Source of the DNA: Luteimonas mephitis DSM 12574
GTDB taxonomy: Bacteria > Pseudomonadota > Gammaproteobacteria > Xanthomonadales > Xanthomonadaceae
DNA: 64,000 nt
Direction of reading: 5' to 3'
Assembly: GCF_000422305.1 (NCBI RefSeq)
Contig: NZ_AULN01000012.1
Location: forward strand, 62,001-126,000
Below the pieces are notes generated by a model. The model was not told where the DNA came from. It saw nothing but the letters and a program-made list of their open reading frames with translations, and made no database searches. This document shows positions 45,472 to 54,400 of the stretch, in pieces (position 1 is the stretch's first letter; every line of letters starts with the position of its first letter). A program made the position numbers and the translations under genes.

Positions 45472-45531
45472 GCCCAAGCCTCGTGCGAACGATGCGGCAA
45501 GTGTGGATGCCGCTGCGCGCGCGCGATATCC

Positions 45532-45545
45532 GGGGCTGACCCTAG
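45532..45545 (-). promoter_or_regulatory. Shared effector motif, CTAGGGTCAGCCCC
   Basis: On the minus strand, 60 nt before the nuclease start. Related motifs occur before the RNase A-like toxin (58434-58447) and the M91 protease (59271-59284) at 65 and 61 nt. Confidence 0.5.
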
Positions 45546-45687
45546 ATGCAGGATCGCCGCCGCCGCAGGCCGCGGCGGCTGCCGCCAGACGCGGCACACA
45601 TCGGCGGCAAGCCGCGCCATCCGGCAAGCAGGCCTCCGGTGCCATCGTGGCAGGGCGCCGTATCGCGCGATCGACGGGGAACACATC

Positions 45688-48534
45688 ATGGAACGCAAGC
45701 TGCTGGCCACCGCCATCTGCGCCGCGCTCGCCTTCGCGGCCAGTGACGGTGCCCACGCGCAGGAGGCTCCCGTGCAGGCCGCCCCCGCGCAACAGGACGC
45801 GTCGCCAGCCGATGCGGCGGACGCGGCCACCGACCTGGACGCCATCGTGGTCACCGGCTCGCGCATCCCGCGCGCGCAGATCGAAACCGCCTCGCCGGTG
45901 GTGACCATCACCTCCGAGGACATCCAGCGCCAGGGCTTCCGCAACGTGTCCGACGTGCTGCGCGCGCAGCCGCTGTCGACCGGCGCGGTGCAGGACAACC
46001 AGTTCGCCGGGTTCACCGCGACCGCGACCACCATCAGCCTGCTCGGGCTGTCGCCGAGCTTCACCCTGATCCTGCTCGACGGCCGGCCGCTGGCCGACTA
46101 CCCGCTGCTCTACAACGGCCAGAGCAACTTCACCGACCTGACCAGCATCCCGACCGCGATGGTGGACCGGATCGACATCCTGCCCGGCAACCAGTCGTCG
46201 ATCTACGGCTCCGCGGCGATCGCCGGTGTGGTCAACATCATTCTCAAGAAGCGCATCGACGGCATCCAGCTCAACGCCCGCGTCGGCGGCTACAGCGACG
46301 GCGGCGGCGACAACGAGCGCCTGCAGCTCACCGGCGGCAAGCAGTGGGACCAGCTGGGCATCACCTGGGGGCTGCAATACAGCCACCAGGACCCGATCTA
46401 CATGCACGAGCGCGACTACACCGACACCACCGACGACAACCCCAACCCGAACCTGCGCTACGGCAGCCGCACCTTCATCATCCTCAACGGGATCACCGGC
46501 CTCTACGACGATCCGGGCGACCGATGCGATGACGTGGCGCACCTGTTCGGCGGCACCACGTTCAAGGACTTCCGCCCCGGGCGCGGCGACTTCTGCGGCA
46601 GCCGCGCCCAGCCCGGCTACGCGACGTTGCTCAACGAGGAGAAGGGGCTCTCGGGCTACTTCAACGGCAGCTTCGCGCTCAACGCGACCACGGACCTCTA
46701 TGCCACCGTGCTGGTCGGCCGGAACAAGGCGAAGAACGACAGCGGTTCGCGCTTCTGGGTGCCCGACTACAACGGCAGCCACCAGAACTACGTCTGGAAC
46801 GACACCGAGCAGACGCTGGAAACCTACCAGCGCATCTTCGCACCCGAGGAAATGCCCGAGGAGGCGCGCTTCTACGAGGCGGATTCGGATTCGTACAGCG
46901 CCGCGTTCGGCATCAAGGGCGCGCTGGGCGAGTCCGACTGGGACTACGACGCCTACTACAGCCGCTCGGGCTACGAGGTCACGTCCGACCAGCTGTGGCC
47001 GCTGGTGGAGCCGATGGAGGAATTCTTCCGCAGCCAGTTCATGGGTCCGCAGCTGGGCACCTACTACGGTTACCCGGTGTATGCGCCCGACAAGGACGCG
47101 ATGTACCAGGCGGTGACGCCCGAACAGTTCCGCGCCTTCTCCGGCAACATCCACAACGTCTCGCGCACCTGGACCCAGAACCTCAACGTGCAGGTGGTCA
47201 ACGCCAGCCTGTTTGGGCTGCCGGCCGGCGACGTGGGCGTCGCGGCGGTGCTCCAGGCCGGCAACCAGTTCTGGGACAACCCGATCGACGCGCGCGTGCA
47301 GGGTGGCGACTTCTTCGGCATCAACGGCACCAGCGGACGCGGCAAGCGCGAAAGCCAGGCATTGGGGCTGGAGTTCACCGTGCCGCTGTTCCAGATGCTG
47401 ACCGCGGACGTGGCGCTGCGCTACGACCGTTACCGCAACGTCGATGCCGGCTCCGACTCGGCGCCGACCTACAAGGTCGGGCTGGAGTTCCGGCCCACCG
47501 ATACCCTGCTGCTGCGCGGCAACGTCGCCACGGCATTCCGCGCGCCGGACATGGGTTACATCTTCACCGGTGGCAACGGCTTCTTCTCGAGCGAGACCGA
47601 CTTCTACAAGTGCGAGATCGATCCGGACAACTGCAATCTCTACACCGGGCTGTCGGTGGAGGCCAACCAGGTCGGCAACCCGGACCTCAAGTCGATCACG
47701 GCCGATTCCTACGGCTTCGGCATCGTCTGGGCACCGGGCAGCGACTTCGACCTGCACGTCGACTACTACAACGTCGGCATCGACGACGAGGTGGTGCCGC
47801 AGTCGACCACCCAGACCCTGTTCGACGAGAACGAATGCCGGCAGGGGCGGCTGGACATCAACTCCACGCGCTGCCAGGACGCGCTGGCGCGCGTGATCCG
47901 CACCGCGGTCAATCCCGGCAACCCGCAGCTGAGCGAGAACGTCGACCTGCTGATCGTCAAGGGCATCAACATCGCCGAGGAAAACGTGTCGGGCATCACC
48001 GCCGGCGGCAACTGGCGCTTCGACGCCGACCGCGCCGGGCGCTTCAATCTCGGGCTCGAGTACAACCTGACCCTGGAGCATGAAACCCGCAGCTCGCCCG
48101 ACAGCCCCGCGCTCGACCTGTTCAGCAGCGGGCAGCTGCTGTCGGCCGAGTTCAAGAGCATCGTCACCGGCGACATCGGCTGGGAACTCGGCCGCTGGTC
48201 GGCCAACCTGCATGGCGTGCGCTACGGTTCGCTGCCCAACTACGCCAGGCAGTTCACCAGCGATCCGGAAAATCCGTACGTCACCTCCAATGGCGTCGGT
48301 CCGGGCACGATCCGGCCCTGGATGCTCTACAACCTGAGCGTGGACTACGCCATCACCGACAGCAGCACGCTGAGCCTGATCGTCAACAACGTGCGCAACT
48401 CGCGGCCGCCCAGGGACCCGAGCTACGACGGCTCGCAGGGTTTCGCGCCGCCGTACTACAACATCTTCGCCTACAACGGTTACGGGCGATCGCTGTGGCT
48501 GGAGTACCGGATCGACTTCGGCGCGGATGATTGA
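45688..48534 (+). CDS. TonB-dependent outer-membrane receptor 1
   Basis: This is 948 residues from ATG 45688, with GGGGAAC upstream. Sec signal (cleavage near AHA-QE), a TonB-box-like DLDAIVVTGSRIP, the plug domain (about residues 60-180, including ILLDGRPLADYPLLYNG and SSIYGSAAIAGVVNIILKK) and a large beta-barrel ending GRSLWLEYRIDF with a C-terminal aromatic. It imports a large scarce nutrient using TonB energy; the ligand is unknown. It is of the big xanthomonad/Caulobacter class often used for carbohydrates or peptides. A much longer in-frame reading from 44080 crosses the nuclease genes and is rejected. Divergent from the toxin gene. Confidence 0.93.
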   Translation: MERKLLATAICAALAFAASDGAHAQEAPVQAAPAQQDASPADAADAATDLDAIVVTGSRIPRAQIETASPVVTITSEDIQRQGFRNVSDVLRAQPLSTGAVQDNQFAGFTATATTISLLGLSPSFTLILLDGRPLADYPLLYNGQSNFTDLTSIPTAMVDRIDILPGNQSSIYGSAAIAGVVNIILKKRIDGIQLNARVGGYSDGGGDNERLQLTGGKQWDQLGITWGLQYSHQDPIYMHERDYTDTTDDNPNPNLRYGSRTFIILNGITGLYDDPGDRCDDVAHLFGGTTFKDFRPGRGDFCGSRAQPGYATLLNEEKGLSGYFNGSFALNATTDLYATVLVGRNKAKNDSGSRFWVPDYNGSHQNYVWNDTEQTLETYQRIFAPEEMPEEARFYEADSDSYSAAFGIKGALGESDWDYDAYYSRSGYEVTSDQLWPLVEPMEEFFRSQFMGPQLGTYYGYPVYAPDKDAMYQAVTPEQFRAFSGNIHNVSRTWTQNLNVQVVNASLFGLPAGDVGVAAVLQAGNQFWDNPIDARVQGGDFFGINGTSGRGKRESQALGLEFTVPLFQMLTADVALRYDRYRNVDAGSDSAPTYKVGLEFRPTDTLLLRGNVATAFRAPDMGYIFTGGNGFFSSETDFYKCEIDPDNCNLYTGLSVEANQVGNPDLKSITADSYGFGIVWAPGSDFDLHVDYYNVGIDDEVVPQSTTQTLFDENECRQGRLDINSTRCQDALARVIRTAVNPGNPQLSENVDLLIVKGINIAEENVSGITAGGNWRFDADRAGRFNLGLEYNLTLEHETRSSPDSPALDLFSSGQLLSAEFKSIVTGDIGWELGRWSANLHGVRYGSLPNYARQFTSDPENPYVTSNGVGPGTIRPWMLYNLSVDYAITDSSTLSLIVNNVRNSRPPRDPSYDGSQGFAPPYYNIFAYNGYGRSLWLEYRIDFGADD

Positions 48535-48757
48535 GGCGCCTGGCGGGCCTAGGGAGCGGTCCACCACGACCCACCGGCAAGCGGCGCCCTGCTGGCGTCG
48601 GTGCCGTCGATCGCCGGCGGTGCATTGGAACTGCGGTTGCCCGTGCTTACGGATGCGCCGCGGTGGATGCCGTGGCTGCATCCTGCCGCCCTTGTGGCCG
48701 TGGCGCCGTTCGCGTGGCGCCGGCGGGACGGCGACAGGTCGCGCAGACGGGCAGCGC

Positions 48758-50335
48758 TCAGCCCGGTTCGACGAGCGCGCGCAGCGGCGCGAGCTGGCGT
48801 TCGTAGCGCCGCCATTCGCCGATCCCGCGGGCATGGATCGGCTGGCGCACCTGCGCGGCACTGAGCGTCGCCACCGCGCTGGTGTTGCGGCGGGTGTCAC
48901 CGCAGCCGGGCTCGAAAGGCAGCCCGCAGAAGTCGAACACGCGCCGCGCCGCGGCCTCGCTGTCGCGCACCAGCAGCTCGTACGGCAGGTCGAGCACGGC
49001 GCCGGGCATGGCTGCGTGCCAGTGCGCCATCAGCCGCCGGTACTGGCGGTGGTGGCGGGCCAGCGAGTCGAACCCGTAGCTGTAGTGGTAGGCACTGCCG
49101 AACATGGCGCGATAGTTGGAGAAACACACATCCATCGGCGCGCGCGAAACGTGCACGATCCGCGCCTGCGGCAGGGCGCGGTGGATGAAGCCCAGCAGCA
49201 TGAAGTTGGGCGGCAGCTTGTCGATGAAGAAGTCGCGGCCCTGGGCCCGCCAGCGGGTCTGCGCGAGATAGCGCTGGCCCAGCAGGGCGTGGTCGATGCC
49301 GTCGCTGGCCTGCAGCAGGGCGTGGTCGAGCAGGCCGTGGCCGTGGCGGTCGGCGCACCAGCGCAACTGCCGCGGGAAGTCGTCGAGCTCGCCCGCGGCG
49401 GCCATCCGCGAGTGGTTGCCGAGCACGCGCTCGAGCAGCGTGGTGCCCGAGCGCGGCAGGCCGACGACGAAGACCGGCGCAGGCCCGGGCGCGGGCGCGG
49501 CCACGTTCGCCAGCTCGGCGGCACCGCTGCGAGCGACGAGCGCGTCGAACAGCGCCGCCTCGGCGCCACTGTCACAGGGCGGCAGGCGCGCGGCCATGGT
49601 CGCGTTGGCAAGCTGCAGTGCCTCCCAGGCCGGCGCGCGATCGTCGAGGTCGTCGAGTTCCTTGTGCAGCGCGAAGGCGATCGCGGCGTGGTCCTCCGAG
49701 CCGGCCGGCGCCTGCCGCAGGCGTGCGCGCAGGGCGTCGACGTGGTTCGCGCCGGGGCGCTGGCGGCGGATCCGCGCCAGACTCAGCGAGGCGCGGCCGA
49801 GGGTCGCGCCCTGGCGCAGGCAGGCTTCCATCTCCGCCTCCGCTTCGTCGAGGCGGCCGTTGAACTGCAGCTGCAGGGCGCGGTAGTAGCGGAAGTCCGG
49901 ATCGGCGTGGCCGAGCGCGCGCGCCCGCTCCATCAGCGCCAGCGCCCTGGGGTGCTCGCCCAGTCCCTGGTGGACGTGCGCGAGCGCAACCAGCACGGCG
50001 CCGGAGCGGGTCGAGGCGACCGCCGGATGCGCCAGGCAGGCGCGCGCGGCATTGGTTTCGCCGAGCGCCGACAGCGCCTGCGCGACCCGGCAGGCCAGGG
50101 CGGCGTCGTCGCCGATCGTGCCAGCCGCGCGCCGGGTCTGCTCGCAGGCCTCGCGCAGCCGGCCCTGCGCGAGCAGGGTAGCGGCGCACATCAGCCGCGC
50201 TGGCACCAGCGCGGGATGGCGCTCGAGCAGCCGCACGAACGCGCGCTGCGCTTCGGCGTAGCGGCCGTCGTGCAGGTGCAGTCGGGCCTGCTGCCAGAGC
50301 GCGCGGTCTGCGATTGCCTGCGGGGATGACGCCAT
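48758..50335 (-). CDS. TPR-repeat sulfotransferase
   Basis: This is 525 residues from ATG 50335, with GAGGTGA. About 240 residues of TPR helices (ALWQQARLHLHDGRYAEAQRAF at the start) precede a PAPS-dependent sulfotransferase domain. Its 5'-phosphosulfate loop is VVGLPRSGTTLLERVLGNHS (about residue 290), with IVHVSRAPMDVCFSNYRAMF as the 3'-phosphate site. Such enzymes often lie beside TonB-dependent receptors, as here, and may sulfate a peptide or sugar made or taken up by the cell. Cytosolic; substrate unknown. The 48535-48757 gap shows no gene. Confidence 0.88.
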   Translation of the reverse strand: MASSPQAIADRALWQQARLHLHDGRYAEAQRAFVRLLERHPALVPARLMCAATLLAQGRLREACEQTRRAAGTIGDDAALACRVAQALSALGETNAARACLAHPAVASTRSGAVLVALAHVHQGLGEHPRALALMERARALGHADPDFRYYRALQLQFNGRLDEAEAEMEACLRQGATLGRASLSLARIRRQRPGANHVDALRARLRQAPAGSEDHAAIAFALHKELDDLDDRAPAWEALQLANATMAARLPPCDSGAEAALFDALVARSGAAELANVAAPAPGPAPVFVVGLPRSGTTLLERVLGNHSRMAAAGELDDFPRQLRWCADRHGHGLLDHALLQASDGIDHALLGQRYLAQTRWRAQGRDFFIDKLPPNFMLLGFIHRALPQARIVHVSRAPMDVCFSNYRAMFGSAYHYSYGFDSLARHHRQYRRLMAHWHAAMPGAVLDLPYELLVRDSEAAARRVFDFCGLPFEPGCGDTRRNTSAVATLSAAQVRQPIHARGIGEWRRYERQLAPLRALVEPG

Positions 50336-50693
50336 CCGGTCACCTCGTGGGCCGGCACCGCGGCTCGTGCCGCCGCCTGGCGCATGGTCGCCCAGGCGGC
50401 GCCGGGCGTGGGCGCGCCCGGCCACAGCCGCCAAGCGCGGCACAGCGGCGTGGCCAATGGCAGGCCCTGTCGCCAAGCTGTACACAAGCGCGGACCAAGA
50501 CGAATGTCATATGCGCGGCCCGGTGATTCAGGGGATGCTTGGCGCAAGCGTCGGGCCCGGCCCGGCGGTGGTGTCGCCATCGGGGGCGGTCGCCGCGACC
50601 CGCGGCGAGGCCGTCGCGCAGGTCGCGGGTCGCGGCGATGCACAGGCAGTTGCGAGCGTGTCCTTCCTCGAACCACGGACGACGTATCCCGAA

Positions 50694-53069
50694 ATGCTCG
50701 ACCAGCACCGCAACCTGAGCGTGCCCCAGTCCGACTTCCTTCGGGTCGGGGAGTGCGTGCTCGACCTGCCGCGGCGCGAGGTGGATGCCCCGTGCCGGGC
50801 GCAGCCGATGCGGATCACGCCCAAGGCGCAGCAGGTGCTGATGGTGCTGGTGGCGCACCGCGGGCGCGTGCTCAGCCGCGAGGCGCTGATCGAATGGGTC
50901 TGGCCCGACACGCTGCCCACCGATGACGTGCTGACGCAGGCCATCGCGCAGCTGCGCAAGGCTTTCTGCGACGACCGGGAAGCGCCGCGCTACGTGGAGA
51001 CCATCGCCAAGGGCGGCTACCGGCTGCAGGCCGACATCGAATGGCTTCCGGAGGCACCGGCGCGCGCGTTCGGCGCGGGCCAGGCAACCTCGGGCAGCGC
51101 CGCGCAGGTCGTGGCGCCGCAGGCCGTCGCGTTACCCGGCGACACGCCGGCCCCGGCCACGACTTCGGCAGCGGTGTTGCCGGCGTCCGGGGCGGAGGCT
51201 TCCGCGGCCGCGACCGTCCCCCTTGCTGCGCCACTTCTGAGCGGACGCGCGCGCCGCCCCGCCCCGCTTGCGATCGGCGTCGCTGCGGTCGCGCTGATTC
51301 TCGTCGGCGTCTTCGGCTGGCGCGGCCAGCGGCCGACGCCCGATCCTGCCGCGTCGTCGCCGGCGGCTCGCCAGGCGCGTCCGGGGGTGCCGGCGGAGCG
51401 GGTCGAAGACGCAACTGCTCCGCTCGACTTCCAGCGCATCACCTCCTCGCCCGGGGGCGAAGGCTGGCCCAGCCTGTCGCCCGATGGTGGCCAGGTGGTC
51501 TACAGCGCGGGCGCCCAGGCCGGATCGGCGCGCCTGATGGTGCAGGCGACCGCGCCGGTGCCGCCGCGCGAACTCACCCCGGCGGTCGATGGCCGCGTCG
51601 ACATGATGGCGGTGTGGTCGCCCGACGGCCGCCAGATCGCCTTCGTCCGCGACGAGGGCAAGGCCGGCTGCGCGGTATTGCTGATTCCTTCGACCGGAGG
51701 AGCGCCGCGCACCGTCGGCAAGTGCCATGTCGACCTGATGCCGGCGCTGGGCTGGCATCCCGACAGTGCCCACATCATTGCCGCGGGAGTGGGCGCCACC
51801 CGGGCTGCAGCCACCGGTTTCCAGGTGCTCGACCTGGCGACCGGCCAGTGGACGCCGCTGCCCTACGACAAGGCCGATACCGACGTCGACATGTCGCCGG
51901 TCTATTCGCCCGACGGTCGCTGGATCGCCTTCCAGCGCAACATCTCGCTGTCGGACCTGTGGCGCATGCCGGCCGCGGGCGGCACGCCGGAGCGGCTCAC
52001 GCGGCTGCGGGTCAACATCCATGGCCTGGCGTGGACCCACGATGCGAAGGCCATCGTGTTCGGCGGCTACCGCGACCACCTGGTCAAGCTGATGCGCCTC
52101 GACCTGGACAGCCGCCGGATCGAGGAGCTGGGAAGCCTCGAAGGGCATGCCAGCTCGCCGAGCACCTCCACCGCGGCGCAGTCGCTGGCCTTCGTGCTCA
52201 GCGATCCGCAGTCGCGCATGTATTCGCTGCAGGTCGGGTCGACCGGAAGCGCGGCGGCGAAGCCGGAGCCGCTGTTCCCCTCCAGCGGCCAGGACCTGCT
52301 GCCCGCGGTGTCGCCCGATGGGCGCCAGATCGCTTTCCTGTCCGACCGCTCGCAGCGTGACGCGCTGTGGTGGGCCGAGCTTGGCCGGCCCGAGTCGCTG
52401 CGCCTGCTCGAAGGACTGGTGCCGATGGCACGCTACGCGCCGGTCTGGTCCGCCGACAGCCGACGCCTGCTGGTGGCCGGGCGCGCGCCGGGCGACGAGC
52501 GGCAGGCAATCTTCGAGATCGATCCGGCCTCGGCCCGGGTGGACCGCCTGCCGGTGCCGGCCGACAACCCGATCCGCGCCGAGTACCTGCCCGATCCCAA
52601 CCGCCTGCTGGTGGTGGCCGACGCCGGCGGCGGGCGGCTGGCGCTCATCCTGTACGACCGCGGCGCGCGTCCGTGGCGCGCGCTGGCGACGCTCGACGAC
52701 GTGGTCTTCGCCAAGGCCGATCCGGTACGCGGGCGGGTGCTGTTCACCCGGCCGGCGAGCGATGGCCTGTGGCAGGCGGGGCTGGACCTTGCCGGGCCGC
52801 GGCAGGTCGCGTCGCGGCCGGGCGGCGGTGCGCCCAGCAGCCGGCGTCTCGTGCTGGAAGCCGGCGGGCCCTGGCTCGCCGACTCCGATGCCGACTGCGG
52901 CCTGCGCCGCGTCGACCTGGAGCCCAGCGTCAAGCCCGGCCCGTGCCTGCACCCCGGCGCGCTGGCCGCCGACAGCGTCAGCTACAACGCGGTGCACCGG
53001 CGGCTGTACTTCTCGACCCAGGAAGCCGAGAAGTCGGACATCGGCTGGATGCAGCTGGCGCGCCGCTGA
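50694..53069 (+). CDS. Membrane winged-helix regulator with PD40/TolB propeller (CadC-like)
   Basis: This is 791 residues from ATG 50694; earlier in-frame ATGs (50511) would add a low-complexity stretch. The N-terminal OmpR-type winged helix (about residues 15-120: RITPKAQQVLMVLVAHRGRVLSREALIEWVWPDT ... YVETIAKGGYRLQ) is followed by an Ala/Pro linker, one membrane helix (PLAIGVAAVALILVGVFGW, near 195) and a periplasmic beta-propeller of PD40 repeats (WPSLSPDGGQVVYSAG, AVWSPDGRQIAFVRD, PVYSPDGRWIAFQRN). It binds DNA while sensing something outside the membrane. It is divergent from the sulfotransferase and upstream of the AraC/receptor pair. Confidence 0.9.
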   Translation: MLDQHRNLSVPQSDFLRVGECVLDLPRREVDAPCRAQPMRITPKAQQVLMVLVAHRGRVLSREALIEWVWPDTLPTDDVLTQAIAQLRKAFCDDREAPRYVETIAKGGYRLQADIEWLPEAPARAFGAGQATSGSAAQVVAPQAVALPGDTPAPATTSAAVLPASGAEASAAATVPLAAPLLSGRARRPAPLAIGVAAVALILVGVFGWRGQRPTPDPAASSPAARQARPGVPAERVEDATAPLDFQRITSSPGGEGWPSLSPDGGQVVYSAGAQAGSARLMVQATAPVPPRELTPAVDGRVDMMAVWSPDGRQIAFVRDEGKAGCAVLLIPSTGGAPRTVGKCHVDLMPALGWHPDSAHIIAAGVGATRAAATGFQVLDLATGQWTPLPYDKADTDVDMSPVYSPDGRWIAFQRNISLSDLWRMPAAGGTPERLTRLRVNIHGLAWTHDAKAIVFGGYRDHLVKLMRLDLDSRRIEELGSLEGHASSPSTSTAAQSLAFVLSDPQSRMYSLQVGSTGSAAAKPEPLFPSSGQDLLPAVSPDGRQIAFLSDRSQRDALWWAELGRPESLRLLEGLVPMARYAPVWSADSRRLLVAGRAPGDERQAIFEIDPASARVDRLPVPADNPIRAEYLPDPNRLLVVADAGGGRLALILYDRGARPWRALATLDDVVFAKADPVRGRVLFTRPASDGLWQAGLDLAGPRQVASRPGGGAPSSRRLVLEAGGPWLADSDADCGLRRVDLEPSVKPGPCLHPGALAADSVSYNAVHRRLYFSTQEAEKSDIGWMQLARR

Positions 53070-53424
53070 GCGAGGCGCGCTCGGGCCCTGCAGCAGCAAG
53101 GCGGGGGGCGGGATCCTGAACCCGGGCGCTTCAGGCCGGACGCCGGCGCTCAAACGGCAGGCGCGCACGCGTCGTGCCCCCGGCTCGTGCGTGATCGTTC
53201 CATGCACGGCTGCGCCGTGGTGGTCCGCTCGGCGCCCGTGACCGCGTCCGCTGCCCGCGCTGCCGCGCGCCAGCGCTTCGTGGCCTGCCACCGGACACCG
53301 TGACTTTCGGAAGAACCTCGCCTGCAACGGAGCGATTTCGGCAAGAAATCGGCTTTATTTCCTGACCGCATCGACCAACTGCGTCAAACCTTTGCCATTC
53401 CCTGGCAAAAGACGGAGTTCGATC
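53070..53424 (+). promoter_or_regulatory. araC upstream region with two inverted repeats
   Basis: CGATTTC-GGCAA-GAAATCG (53333-53351), followed by GCTTTATTT, could end the PD40 regulator transcript. TTTGCCA-TTCCC-TGGCAAA (53391-53409) is a perfect 7-bp repeat 15 nt before the araC start, a candidate autoregulatory operator. Nothing coding was seen in the gap. Confidence 0.55.
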
Positions 53425-54354
53425 ATGCAAGCACCACTGCTCTGGGCAGATCGCGGGCAATCGCTCGCGTTCGACTGCGAGGCGGGCGTCCATGGCACCC
53501 ACTGGCTCGGCGTGTCGCGGCTGGCCAACTTCAGGCTGCGCGCCCCGCTGTTCTCGGTGTGGCTGCAGGTGCGTGGCAGCGCCAGTTTCGAGGCGCGCGA
53601 AGGCAGCTTCCGGCTCGACGCCGGCGACTGGATCGCGTTCGAACGCGATTCGCTGCCGGAACTGCAGGCCGGTCGCACCGGCCTCACCCTTGGCCTGCTG
53701 CTGTCGCAGGACGTGCTGCGCATCCTCGTCCAGTCGCGCGGCTGCGGCCTGTTCGCCGGGCGCGGCAGCATCCCGCGCGGCGAACGCGCGCTGACCCTGC
53801 GGCTGTGGCGGCAGGCGATGCGCGGCAACGACGGCCCGGGCGCCGCAACGCCGGGCATCGGCGACCACATCCGCCGCATGCAGCCGTTGCTGATGCAGCT
53901 GAGCGTGCTGCAGGGCGAGCTGGCCGCACGCCTGGGTCGCTGCCCGGGGCGCTCGCACACGCGCAAGCGCCAGATATTCGGCCGCCTGCAGCGTGCGCGG
54001 CTGTTCCTGGAAGGACACCGCCACCGCGTGGTCACGCTCACCGAGCTGGCCGAGCTGACCAGCTTCTCGAACTGGTACCTGTCCAAGACCTTCCACAGCA
54101 TCTACGACGAGTGCCCGCAGGCGGCCTCGCAGCGCGTGCGGCTGCAGCACGCCTGCGAACTGCTGGCCACCACCTCGCTGGTGATCGGGGAGGTCGGCGT
54201 GGCCTGCGGTTTCGAGAACGCCTGCAGTTTTTCCCGTGCTTTCCGCGGCTACACCGGCATGACCGCGTCCGAGTACCGCGCCCGCGCCGGCCTGCCAAGC
54301 CCGGCAAATCCGCCGGCGGCGCGCGGCAAAGCGGCGGCGCGTGCCTACTCGTAA
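53425..54354 (+). CDS. AraC-family transcriptional regulator
   Basis: This is 309 residues from ATG 53425, with GGAG upstream. The N-terminal part is a cupin-like sensor; the C-terminal two helix-turn-helix units span about residues 195-290 (VVTLTELAELTSFSNWYLSKTFHSIY and IGEVGVACGFENACSFSRAFRGYTGMTASEYRA). It probably activates the receptor gene 46 nt downstream in response to the imported compound. The gap to that gene is short and may hold the operator. Confidence 0.93.
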   Translation: MQAPLLWADRGQSLAFDCEAGVHGTHWLGVSRLANFRLRAPLFSVWLQVRGSASFEAREGSFRLDAGDWIAFERDSLPELQAGRTGLTLGLLLSQDVLRILVQSRGCGLFAGRGSIPRGERALTLRLWRQAMRGNDGPGAATPGIGDHIRRMQPLLMQLSVLQGELAARLGRCPGRSHTRKRQIFGRLQRARLFLEGHRHRVVTLTELAELTSFSNWYLSKTFHSIYDECPQAASQRVRLQHACELLATTSLVIGEVGVACGFENACSFSRAFRGYTGMTASEYRARAGLPSPANPPAARGKAAARAYS

Positions 54355-54400
54355 TTTGTGACTGGCGTTAACACGACGATAACGAATCCCTGGAGACCAC

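Noticed and set aside
44080-48534. A 1484-codon plus-strand reading joined to TonB receptor 1
   Set aside because: The first 536 codons are antisense to the nuclease and immunity genes and have no protein-like features; signal peptide and Shine-Dalgarno place the start at 45688.
48601-48757. Possible small plus-strand gene between receptor 1 and the sulfotransferase gene
   Set aside because: A short frame exists but it runs into the antisense of the sulfotransferase and has no ribosome site or recognisable motif.
44620-48900. A 1426-codon minus-strand frame through receptor 1
   Set aside because: Only its 3' part from 45471 is a gene (the nuclease). The remainder is a shadow of the receptor, caused by high GC.
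50511-50693. Longer N-terminus of the winged-helix/PD40 regulator
   Set aside because: The added stretch is low-complexity and not seen in CadC-like proteins; ATG 50694 directly precedes the winged helix. A weak possibility remains.
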